Assembly (NCBI GenBank): GCA_007120615.1 | Contig: SKNI01000734.1 | Coordinates: forward strand, 1 to 10,562 | DNA: 10,562 bases | Reading direction: 5' to 3' | Source of the DNA: Myxococcales bacterium | GTDB taxonomy: Bacteria > Myxococcota_A > Bradymonadia > Bradymonadales > Bradymonadaceae | Part shown: one piece after another, positions 1 through 6,986 of the stretch | How positions within the stretch are numbered: position 1 is the stretch's first letter | How the letters are laid out: each line of letters starts with the position of its first letter | Made by a program: the position numbers and the translations under genes | Notes under the pieces: model-generated | What the model was told of the DNA's origin: nothing | The model's input: only the letters and a program-made list of their open reading frames with translations | The model's database searches: none

Positions 1-376
1 CCTCGTGTGCACATAATACCGCATGGCCCAGACCGAGCGGCTTTTTCTGCCGAATCGAAATTGTGCGGATCAACGAGCTGATCGCACGCACTCTCTCCAA
101 CTCCTCGTACTTCCCGCGCTTCTCCAGGATTTTTTCGAGCTCATAATTAAAATCAAAATGATCCTCGATGCCCCCTTTGCCTCGGCCCGTAATGAAGATC
201 ACCTCTTCAATTCCGGCGTTGACGCACTCCTCCACCACCACCTGAATCGCCGGGACGTCCACGACGGGCAAGAGTTCCTTGGGCACTGATTTTGTGATCG
301 GCAAAAGACGCGTTCCAAACCCGGCCACCGGAATCACAGCCTTTCGAACCGTCTTCTTTTGAGGTGCTTTTTCCAT
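1..376 (-). CDS. galU: UTP-glucose-1-phosphate uridylyltransferase, N-terminal part (truncated by window edge)
   Basis: GalU makes UDP-glucose from UTP and glucose-1-phosphate in the cytoplasm, feeding polysaccharide and envelope glycan synthesis. About 125 residues are visible. They begin with a short basic leader, then the nucleotide-binding loop AGFGTRLLPITK (residues 18-29), followed by PKELLPVVDVP (32-42) and AIQVVVEE. A later GLGHAVLCAHE segment is diagnostic of GalU rather than RmlA or other sugar nucleotidyltransferases. The start is the ATG at 376-374, preceded by a weak GGGA-type ribosome site. Val41 stands where E. coli and Bacillus enzymes have Lys in the VDKP motif; I do not think this alone means loss of function. 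The gene is transcribed away from the downstream cluster. The C-terminal half, with the remaining substrate-binding residues, is outside the window, so intactness cannot be judged. Confidence 0.93.
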   Translation of the reverse strand, partial: MEKAPQKKTVRKAVIPVAGFGTRLLPITKSVPKELLPVVDVPAIQVVVEECVNAGIEEVIFITGRGKGGIEDHFDFNYELEKILEKRGKYEELERVRAISSLIRTISIRQKKPLGLGHAVLCAHE

Positions 377-443
377 ATATTTTCCCGACTCAGGATAAGA
401 TGAGGACTGTACCGTCAGGATTATGGACTCACCAGTGGTGGTG

Positions 444-462
444 TCAACCACATGCCGGTTGA
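444..462. promoter_or_regulatory. Inverted repeat in the divergent galU / J-domain gene region (possible operator)
   Basis: TCAACC and GGTTGA form perfect 6-bp arms around a 7-nt spacer. Just upstream, at 430-440, is a second small palindrome, CACCA-G-TGGTG. Both lie in the 194-bp region between two divergent genes, where an operator would be expected. I could not find a convincing -35/-10 pair for either gene here. Function as a binding site is inference, and arms this short can arise by chance. Confidence 0.25.
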
Positions 463-570
463 TGCTCCAAAACCCCAAAACCCTTTCAACTTTTTGCAAA
501 ATACTGTACTCAACAATGAGATTTTACACGCCGATTCGAGCCGGTAGGCTTTTCTCGCTGCGGAAAAACC

Positions 571-1449
571 ATGAACGAGATCCTCGTCGCATGTGGAGAT
601 GTGGCGCTGCTCAAGAATATTCTGGGGCAGTTGCCGCCGAATACATTTAAGCCCATCGCCACCAAAAACGGTGGTGGTACGGCACAAAAGGTCGCCAATC
701 GGGCACTGGTGCTGGCCATCGTGCATGCCGAGTTGGCCGATCAAAAAGCCGGTGAGTTGTTAAAAGAGCTCAAAGCCCAGCAGCCGGCGCTGCCCATTTT
801 ATTGCTCACTTCCTCCAATCCCCCGTCGAATGGACCCTTTGACCGGGCCCTTCGTTATCCCCTTCCGGGACCGGTCCTTCGAAACGCCATCAAGGGGATG
901 GTCAAGACCGAAGAGGAGGCCGAGGATCTCGACCGCTGGAAGGCGTTCTATAATGACGTCAAAAAGCGGCTGGCCCGAGCTCCCAAGCAATCCTATTACG
1001 AACTTCTGGGACTCCAGAACGGCGCTCCTCATCACGAGCTCGTAAAAGCCTTTGATAAGCTCAGCTTGCACTTTCACCCCGATCGCTACACCCAATATCA
1101 AAATAAGAAGTGGGGAAAGGCGCTCTACCAGAAGGTCAACGCTTATTATAAACTGCTGACCCAGGCCTACGGAGTGGTCAGTGATCGACGGCTGAGATCG
1201 CTCTATGAGAATGCTCTCAGTCGTGGAGAGTTGCGCCTCGACCCCGAAGAGACCAATATTGCCGACCGTGGCCCCCGCTCCATCGCCGAGTCGGCCACCA
1301 CCAATAAAGGCCGACGCTTTTTGAAAATGGCCCAGACCGAACTCGCCAAGGGCAATCAACAGGCGGCGCTTCGAAACCTTCAATTCGCCTTGAGTATGGA
1401 ACCGGACAACCGGGCCATTGAGAAAAAGATCGAAGAACTCAAGGGTTAA
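571..1449 (+). CDS. Pseudo-receiver / J-domain / TPR protein
   Basis: This 292-aa soluble protein has three parts. Residues 1-112 look like a response-regulator receiver fold: a beta-1-like EILVACGD, a beta-3-like LVLAIVHAEL and a beta-4-like PILLLTSS. The usual phospho-acceptor Asp is His52, and the usual Lys-Pro of beta-5 is missing (RYPLPGPVL), so phosphorylation is unlikely. Residues about 141-207 are a J-domain (SYYELLGL, then the HPD motif at 169-171 within LHFHPDRY, then the AYGVVSD and LRSLYE helices). Residues about 245-290 resemble one or two TPR helices (LAKGNQQAALRNLQFALSMEPDN). The J-domain should stimulate an Hsp70/DnaK ATPase; the other domains would select clients or partners. 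There is no Gly/Phe region and no zinc finger, so it is not DnaJ itself. ATG571 is used because an in-frame stop lies at 517-519; the ribosome site (GCGGA) is weak. It leads the cluster, 29 bp before cdsA. Confidence 0.8.
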   Translation: MNEILVACGDVALLKNILGQLPPNTFKPIATKNGGGTAQKVANRALVLAIVHAELADQKAGELLKELKAQQPALPILLLTSSNPPSNGPFDRALRYPLPGPVLRNAIKGMVKTEEEAEDLDRWKAFYNDVKKRLARAPKQSYYELLGLQNGAPHHELVKAFDKLSLHFHPDRYTQYQNKKWGKALYQKVNAYYKLLTQAYGVVSDRRLRSLYENALSRGELRLDPEETNIADRGPRSIAESATTNKGRRFLKMAQTELAKGNQQAALRNLQFALSMEPDNRAIEKKIEELKG

Positions 1450-1478
1450 GTACTAAAACGACCGGCTTCCCTCCTACG

Positions 1479-2345
1479 ATGTCCAAGAAAAAGAAGTCTG
1501 ATATTCTCCCGCGCTTTATCACGGCGGTAGTGGCCTTGCCGCTGCTTGTTTCGCTGATAGCCTTTGCCCCCCACTGGGGATTTTTCCTCTTCATTCTGGT
1601 GGCCGCGACCATCTCGATCTGGGAGTTCTGCGGGATCTTGATGGCCACCGGTGACGGCTCGGTGGAACATCCCTCCGGGCGGGTCATGACGGTGGTGATG
1701 GGCCTGTTGTTGATGAGCGTCTTTTATTTCGCCGAGGCCTATTTCATTCCGGCGCTCACCGGGGTGACCCTGGTTGTTTTTCTATTCTATCTCTTCGTCT
1801 ACAAAGAGATCTCAAAGGTCACTCATTATATCGGCACCAGTCTCACCGCGGTGCTCTACGGAGGGGTCTTATTTACGTTCATCCCGCTGCTGGGTCGCGA
1901 CGGCGGCGATGCCGGCTGGATGTGGATCATCATGCTTCTGACCCTGATCTGGTCTTCGGATACGGGGGCTTATTTTGCGGGCACCTTTCTGGGTAAACAC
2001 AAACTCTACCCGTCGGTCAGCCCCAATAAATCCATCGAAGGGGCCGTGGGAGGCCTGGCAGCGACGATCGCTTTTGCCTTTTTGGCCAACGCTATCTTTT
2101 CGTATTTCTTCCCCGAAGCCTGGACTTCTCTGGGCGCGGTGCAGATACTGATCCTTGCGATCCCCGCGAATATCCTTGGACAAACGGGTGATCTGGCCGA
2201 GAGCCTCCTGAAGCGGGCTCATAAGGTCAAAGATAGCGGCACCATCATTTACGGACACGGTGGAATTCTAGATCGTATCGATGCGTTGTTTTTCGCAGCG
2301 CCCTGGGTCTATTATTTCCTTTTATACGGTGTCCATACCTCCTGA
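1479..2345 (+). CDS. cdsA: Phosphatidate cytidylyltransferase (CDP-diglyceride synthase)
   Basis: CdsA converts phosphatidic acid and CTP into CDP-diacylglycerol, the branch-point lipid for all major bacterial phospholipids, at the inner membrane. The 288-aa protein is strongly hydrophobic, with about eight likely membrane segments starting at residues 12-30. The C-terminal family signature is complete at 242-268: SLLKRAHKVKDSG, then GHGGILDRIDA, with the metal-binding Asp residues and the HGG core intact. The length is normal for the family. The ATG at 1479 has no recognisable Shine-Dalgarno sequence (pyrimidine-rich leader), so the exact start is less certain than the identity. In many proteobacteria cdsA sits between uppS and dxr; here the left neighbour is the J-domain gene and rseP follows 47 bp downstream, with no dxr between. 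Confidence 0.95.
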   Translation: MSKKKKSDILPRFITAVVALPLLVSLIAFAPHWGFFLFILVAATISIWEFCGILMATGDGSVEHPSGRVMTVVMGLLLMSVFYFAEAYFIPALTGVTLVVFLFYLFVYKEISKVTHYIGTSLTAVLYGGVLFTFIPLLGRDGGDAGWMWIIMLLTLIWSSDTGAYFAGTFLGKHKLYPSVSPNKSIEGAVGGLAATIAFAFLANAIFSYFFPEAWTSLGAVQILILAIPANILGQTGDLAESLLKRAHKVKDSGTIIYGHGGILDRIDALFFAAPWVYYFLLYGVHTS

Positions 2346-2353
2346 TTCGGAGA

Positions 2354-2379
2354 ACCAGGCGCTAGACGACCAGCGCTAG
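2354..2379 (+). repeat. Short imperfect direct repeat in the cdsA-rseP gap
   Basis: ACCAGGCGCTAG (2354-2365) is followed after 3 nt by ACCAGCGCTAG (2369-2379). The copies differ by one missing G. It looks like a small tandem duplication in the 47-bp gap and also allows a weak hairpin. No function is evident. Confidence 0.4.
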
Positions 2380-2392
2380 CCCGCGGCAAACC

Positions 2393-4117
2393 ATGAGCTT
2401 TCTTTATTTTCTTATCTTGATCGGGGTGCTGATCTTCGTCCATGAACTGGGCCATTTTGCGGTGGCTAAATTCTTTGGCGTGGGGGTCAGTAAATTCTCG
2501 ATCGGCTTTGGCCCGTCCTTGCTCAGTTATCAGGGCAAAGAGACCGAATACTCAATCTGCCTTCTGCCCCTGGGAGGCTTCGTCCTGATGGAGGGAGCAG
2601 ATCTGGAGTCCACGGAGGCCATGCCCGAAGAGGATCGGCATAAAGCGCTGATGGCCAAACCGATCTGGCAACGCTCCCTGGTCGTATTGGCTGGGCCGGT
2701 GGCCAATTTAATCTTGCCGGTGGTGATCTTCTTTATCTTCGCGGTGATGCAGACCACTGCTCTTCCCTCGCAGATCGGAGAGGTGTATCCAGACACCCCG
2801 GCGGAGCACGCCGGATTGATGGCCGGGGACCGTCTGGTCTCGATCAACGGCAAACCGGTGACCTTCTGGCACGACACGGTGCGGACCATTCACCGCTCTC
2901 CCGGCGAAGAGATCGAGCTCCAATTTGAGCGCGATGGCGAGGTCCAGACCATCAACGTGGTGCCCGAGGCGGTCACCTCTACCGATTATCTCGGACTCGC
3001 CCGAACCACGATTGGCCGCATTGGGATCGGCGTCGGAGCTGCCGGGACTGTTGTCGGCATCGAAGATCGTCAGGGTCCGGCCGCCGAGGCAGGCCTCCAA
3101 TTCTTTGATCAGGTCGTCGCCATCAACGGCGAACCCGTGGAGCGATTCGACGAGATCAAGAGCGCCGTTCGAACCAGCGAGGGGCGGCCCCTTGAATTTG
3201 TGGTGCTCCGCAAGAGCGCGTTCAACCTGGAATACGCCGGTCTCTACAGCCAGCACAAAGAGACCCTCACCATCACCCCCAGAGAAGTAGATGGCGTCTA
3301 CAGGATCGGAGTCGACTCCTCTCGGATGTATCTCGTGGACGTCACCGAGGGCGGCGCCGCGGACCGGGCGGGGCTAAAATCCGGGGATAAGATTCTCGCC
3401 ATCGACGGCCGGCCTCAGGGAAGCATTTCACTGGTGAGCGAGCGGATTCGAAATGAGGTCAACGAGCGAGTGGTAGCCCGCGACGTCGATGACGATATCG
3501 ACGATGATGCACCCATCGATCCCTCCTTTGAGTTGACCATTCAGCGAGGCGGGGAGACACTTACGATTCATTATGTCCCGGAAGTCGTCGCCTTTCAGGA
3601 CGACACGGAGCAGACCCATTATCGAGTGGTGCACGGGTGGGAGACCTTCCGAGGCAACGTATCCCCGGAGCGGATCTACCATCCCCTCGGCAAGCGTATC
3701 GTCTACAGCGCCCGAGAAGGCATTGATCAGACCTGGGAAGTGACCAAGATGATGGGCGTCGCCCTGGTTCGCCTGGCTCAAGGGCGACTCTCCTCCAAGA
3801 GCATCGGCGGGCCGATCATGATCGGAGAGTTGGCCGCCGATGCCGGCCGGGCCGGAATCGAGCCCTTTTTGGAGATGATGGCGCTGATCAGCATTAACCT
3901 GGCCATCATCAATATGCTCCCCATCCCCATTCTGGACGGGGGACGACTTCTCTTCTTCGCGCTGGAGGCGATCAAACGCGGCCCCTTAAGCTATCGAGTG
4001 CGCCAGATCGCCGCCTATATCGGCCTGGTCCTCATCATCCTGCTGATGGTGCTGGCCTTTAAAAACGATATCGAGCGAAATTGGTATCGCGTCGTCGAAT
4101 ATTTCGAAGAACGTTAG
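2393..4117 (+). CDS. rseP: RseP-family site-2 zinc metalloprotease with three apparent PDZ domains
   Basis: Intramembrane protease of the RseP/MucP/YluC family, which cuts anti-sigma factors and remnant signal peptides within the inner membrane. The active-site HELGH (residues 17-21) lies in the first membrane segment. A second segment covers about 95-119, and the conserved NMLPIPILDGG, with the third zinc ligand Asp515, lies in the C-terminal membrane region; a last segment spans about 528-546. The periplasmic part is enlarged: PDZ-like units at about 126-192 (AGLMAGDRLVSINGKPV), 207-297 (AGLQFFDQVVAINGEPV) and 302-397 (AGLKSGDKILAIDGRPQ). The third carries an acidic insert, VDDDIDDDAPIDP. 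E. coli RseP has about 450 residues and two PDZ domains; this protein has 574. All catalytic residues are present, so it should be active. The start fits the family (HExxH near residue 20), although no Shine-Dalgarno is visible. It lies between cdsA and tsaB. Confidence 0.93.
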   Translation: MSFLYFLILIGVLIFVHELGHFAVAKFFGVGVSKFSIGFGPSLLSYQGKETEYSICLLPLGGFVLMEGADLESTEAMPEEDRHKALMAKPIWQRSLVVLAGPVANLILPVVIFFIFAVMQTTALPSQIGEVYPDTPAEHAGLMAGDRLVSINGKPVTFWHDTVRTIHRSPGEEIELQFERDGEVQTINVVPEAVTSTDYLGLARTTIGRIGIGVGAAGTVVGIEDRQGPAAEAGLQFFDQVVAINGEPVERFDEIKSAVRTSEGRPLEFVVLRKSAFNLEYAGLYSQHKETLTITPREVDGVYRIGVDSSRMYLVDVTEGGAADRAGLKSGDKILAIDGRPQGSISLVSERIRNEVNERVVARDVDDDIDDDAPIDPSFELTIQRGGETLTIHYVPEVVAFQDDTEQTHYRVVHGWETFRGNVSPERIYHPLGKRIVYSAREGIDQTWEVTKMMGVALVRLAQGRLSSKSIGGPIMIGELAADAGRAGIEPFLEMMALISINLAIINMLPIPILDGGRLLFFALEAIKRGPLSYRVRQIAAYIGLVLIILLMVLAFKNDIERNWYRVVEYFEER

Positions 4118-4142
4118 CTATTTTAGTCCACAATCGAGTTCC

Positions 4143-4886
4143 ATGACTGATTCATCTCCAGCGTTCCAGCGCGTTCTTGCCATCGAGACGGCCACTCGCT
4201 ACCAGGCCGTGGCCCTCCTCGATGGGGACCAGCTGCTCGAACACCGCATCCAACGGGTTCGCTATAACCACGGCAGCTCTCTGCTCGGAAATATCGACCA
4301 CCTCCTGCTCGCCCAGGCGGTGGAAGTTGCCGACATCGACCTCTTCTGTGTGGGCCTGGGTCCGGGAAGTTTTACGGGCTTGCGGGTGGGACTCGCCACC
4401 GCCAAAGCCCTGGCCCGGGCCACGAATCGACCCATCGTCGGGGTTTCCAGCCTGGCCGCCCTGGCTCAGGGCGCTGCGCGGACCCATCCGAAGGCTACCA
4501 TTCTTGCGGCCATCGATGCCCGCCGGCGCGAGGTCTACGCCGCCGCCTATCGGTGGAGCGAGGGTCAACTGCAATGTGTCCTCGATGCCTGTGCCCTCTC
4601 CCCCGCCAGATGGAGAGCGCGAGTCGAGGAAGACGTCACCGGACCGCTGATTCAAATCGGCGACGGCGTCCCGCGCTATGCAGATCTGGCCGAGTGGGCT
4701 GGCGTCACCACGATTCCCCAGGCGCTCGCTCCGCCGTCGGCGGTGAGCGTAGCGCTTCTGGGACGCCAGAAGGCCCGCGCACAGGGACCGGCTGATCTCA
4801 TCTCTCTGGAGCCAGACTATATCCGGCCCAGCGACGCCCGCCTCCCCGATCGCCCACTGCGTTCCATCCCCGAGTTGGATGAATAA
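4143..4886 (+). CDS. tsaB: tRNA t6A biosynthesis protein TsaB
   Basis: TsaB (YeaZ) is the scaffold partner of TsaD in the complex that attaches threonylcarbamoyl to A37 of ANN-decoding tRNAs, using threonylcarbamoyl-AMP from TsaC. The N-terminal ASKHA fold shows VLAIETATRYQAVALLDGD (residues 11-29), and the family signature GLGPGSFTGLRVGLATAKAL is at 71-90. AAIDARRREVYAAAY follows in the middle and the typical ending LEPDYIRPSDAR is near 220. The length of 247 aa is somewhat above the 230 of E. coli. TsaB lacks the metal-binding His residues of TsaD, and none are seen at the equivalent place here, so TsaB is favoured over TsaD. The start ATG is 25 bp after rseP with at most a weak GAG ribosome site. 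The stop is 9 bp before recG. Confidence 0.94.
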   Translation: MTDSSPAFQRVLAIETATRYQAVALLDGDQLLEHRIQRVRYNHGSSLLGNIDHLLLAQAVEVADIDLFCVGLGPGSFTGLRVGLATAKALARATNRPIVGVSSLAALAQGAARTHPKATILAAIDARRREVYAAAYRWSEGQLQCVLDACALSPARWRARVEEDVTGPLIQIGDGVPRYADLAEWAGVTTIPQALAPPSAVSVALLGRQKARAQGPADLISLEPDYIRPSDARLPDRPLRSIPELDE

Positions 4887-4895
4887 GCTACCTTC

Positions 4896-6986
4896 ATGTC
4901 CGAACCCGCTCCCACCATACCGGGCCGTCTGACCCTTGAGTTAGGCGAGTCTGCGTCCGCACAGGCCAAAAACCTGGGGTTGAGAAACCTCAAGGGCATC
5001 GGCCCGAAGACCGAAAAGAAGCTCAACGAGCGGGGAATCTCCGATCAATTGGAGTTGCTCCTCTACGTCCCTCGCAAATACCGACCCACCTACCGATTTC
5101 AGCCCGGGCCGATGATGGTCCGGGAGTCGGCGGAGTGGATCGAGGCCATCGGTCGTGTGGTCGGGGTGATCCCTCCGAAACTCCACGGTCGGGCTCCTTT
5201 TGAGGTTCGACTCGATGTGGACGGCGCGGACTTCAAATTATTGTGGTTTCATCTCCCTTACCGGGGATTCGACCGACCGTTTAAGCCCGGAAAATCGGTC
5301 CACTTCGAGGGAAAGGTCGAATATCGCCAGGCCGTGGCGAGCCTCTCGCATCCCACGGCGAAGGTCGTCGACTCCACGACTCGAGGGACACCGGCCACCG
5401 AGTTGGTCCCCGTCTACGGGGGAATCGAGGACATCGGTGAGTCCATTCTGTCCAGGGCGGTGGCCGAGGCCTGCGAGAATCTTTCGCCCCTGCTCGTCGA
5501 GGGTCTGCCGGGTTCGCTACTCCAGGATCACAATCTTCCCACCATCGAAGACGCTCTTCGGACCATCCATGTGTTGGACCCCGTCGACGATCTCGACGCC
5601 TTTCGCCAACAACTCCAGAAGGCTCGAGAGCGGTTGATCTTTCAGGAATTCTTCGACCTCCAGACGGCCATGGCGCACCGCTACGTGGCCGAGCGTCGTG
5701 CCGCAAAGGCTACTCCCTGCTCCGAGCGGGACCTGGGCCGAGAGATGGTCCGAAATCTGCCCTTTCAGCTCACCGGCGATCAACGAGAAGCCATCGCCAC
5801 CATCGCCGATGAGCTGGACAGCCGAATTCCCATGCGACGCCTTCTTCAGGGCGATGTGGGAAGCGGCAAAACCGTGGTCGCTTTGATGGCCGCGGCCATC
5901 GCCATCGCCAACGGCGTGCAGGTCGCCATGATGGCTCCCACCGACATCCTCGCTCGCCAGCACTTAAGGCGCGTGGCCGAATTCTTTGACGGCCTGGGCA
6001 TCACCTGGACGCACCTCTCGGGCTCTCAAGGCGCTGCGGACCGCAGGGAGACACTCCAACAGCTCAAATCAGGCGCGGCGAATCTGGTCGTCGGCACGCA
6101 CGCGCTCTTTCAGGAGGGTGTCGAATTTAACGACCTGGGCCTTATCATCGTCGACGAAGAGCATAAATTCGGCGTCGAGCAGCGCCAGGCGCTTATGCAA
6201 TTGGGCCGCGATCCCCATCTTCTGGCCATGACGGCTACCCCGATTCCGAGATCGCTGGCCCATGCCGTATTCGGTGATCGCGACCTCACTCTTATCCGCG
6301 AGAAGCCGCCGGGCCGAAAACCGATCCGCACCGTTCTGCGCGACCGCTCTCGGGCATCGAAGATCTACGATTATGTGCGAGACCGAGTAAAATCGACCGG
6401 CGATCAGGCCTACTTCGTCTATCCTCTGGTGGAGGCCAGTGAGGCGGTCGCAAATCGCCGAAACGTCATGGATAGCGCTCAAGAGTTGGCCAACGGTCCG
6501 CTGAAGGGGTTGCGAATGGGAATCCTCCACGGCCGGATGGACGCCGACGCCAAAGACGCCGTGATGACCCGGTTTTCTCGGGGAGAGCTTGATATCTTGT
6601 GCGCCACGACGGTGATCGAAGTCGGCGTCGACGTTCCCAACGCCACCATCATGGTCATCGAAAACGCCGAAATCTTTGGCCTCAGCCAGCTCCACCAGCT
6701 TCGCGGCCGCGTCGGACGTGGAGAGAGCGAATCGATGTGCATTCTGGTGGCGGGCTACGGCTTGACCGACGACGCCGCCCAACGCCTGCGAGCCATGATC
6801 GAAACCGACGATGGTTTCCAACTCGCCGAGACCGACCTTCGCATCCGAGGGCCGGGAGAATTTTTAGGGATGAAGCAGGCGGGCCTTCCCGAATTTCGAT
6901 TCGGTGATATCTTACGGGACGCCTCCTGGCTGCAGACAGCCAGAAAAGACGCCCGACGACTTATCCTGGGAGATGCCGCCCGATGA
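4896..6986 (+). CDS. recG: ATP-dependent DNA helicase RecG
   Basis: RecG is a superfamily 2 double-stranded DNA translocase that remodels stalled forks, D-loops, R-loops and Holliday junctions. In order: an N-terminal helix-hairpin-helix-like stretch NLKGIGPKTEKKLNERGI (31-48), an OB-type wedge domain (about 70-165), the Q-motif-like QLTGDQ (291-296), Walker A GDVGSGKT (319-326), motif Ia APTDILA, DEEH (420-423) followed by KFGVEQR, motif III TATPIPRSLA, then ATTVIEVGVDVPNA and QLHQLRGRVGRG in the second helicase lobe. The TRG region needed for translocation is recognisable at 651-663 (RGPGEFLGMKQAG). At 696 aa it matches E. coli (693). All catalytic motifs are intact. No ribosome site is visible before ATG4896. 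The last codons overlap the start of priA, suggesting translational coupling. Confidence 0.97.
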   Translation: MSEPAPTIPGRLTLELGESASAQAKNLGLRNLKGIGPKTEKKLNERGISDQLELLLYVPRKYRPTYRFQPGPMMVRESAEWIEAIGRVVGVIPPKLHGRAPFEVRLDVDGADFKLLWFHLPYRGFDRPFKPGKSVHFEGKVEYRQAVASLSHPTAKVVDSTTRGTPATELVPVYGGIEDIGESILSRAVAEACENLSPLLVEGLPGSLLQDHNLPTIEDALRTIHVLDPVDDLDAFRQQLQKARERLIFQEFFDLQTAMAHRYVAERRAAKATPCSERDLGREMVRNLPFQLTGDQREAIATIADELDSRIPMRRLLQGDVGSGKTVVALMAAAIAIANGVQVAMMAPTDILARQHLRRVAEFFDGLGITWTHLSGSQGAADRRETLQQLKSGAANLVVGTHALFQEGVEFNDLGLIIVDEEHKFGVEQRQALMQLGRDPHLLAMTATPIPRSLAHAVFGDRDLTLIREKPPGRKPIRTVLRDRSRASKIYDYVRDRVKSTGDQAYFVYPLVEASEAVANRRNVMDSAQELANGPLKGLRMGILHGRMDADAKDAVMTRFSRGELDILCATTVIEVGVDVPNATIMVIENAEIFGLSQLHQLRGRVGRGESESMCILVAGYGLTDDAAQRLRAMIETDDGFQLAETDLRIRGPGEFLGMKQAGLPEFRFGDILRDASWLQTARKDARRLILGDAAR

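Noticed and set aside
23..289. Open frame of 88 codons on the plus strand
   Set aside because: It lies antisense inside galU, whose reading frame on the minus strand gives clear family motifs.
387..415. Possible promoter for galU on the minus strand (CTGACG and TATCCT)
   Set aside because: The spacer is only about 16 nt and the match is partial on both sides; not better than chance.
467..485. Repeated CCAAAACC-like stretch
   Set aside because: Two units only and low complexity; no structure or function can be supported.
485..498. Possible sigma54 promoter (TTGCA) before the J-domain gene
   Set aside because: The required GG of the -24 element is TT at the right distance, so the motif fails.
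799..1383. 194-codon open frame on the minus strand
   Set aside because: Antisense to the J-domain gene, no recognisable motifs, and no ribosome site; the plus-strand frame explains the sequence.
6069..6821. 250-codon open frame on the minus strand
   Set aside because: Antisense to the conserved helicase core of recG. Long shadow frames are expected in this kind of codon-biased DNA.
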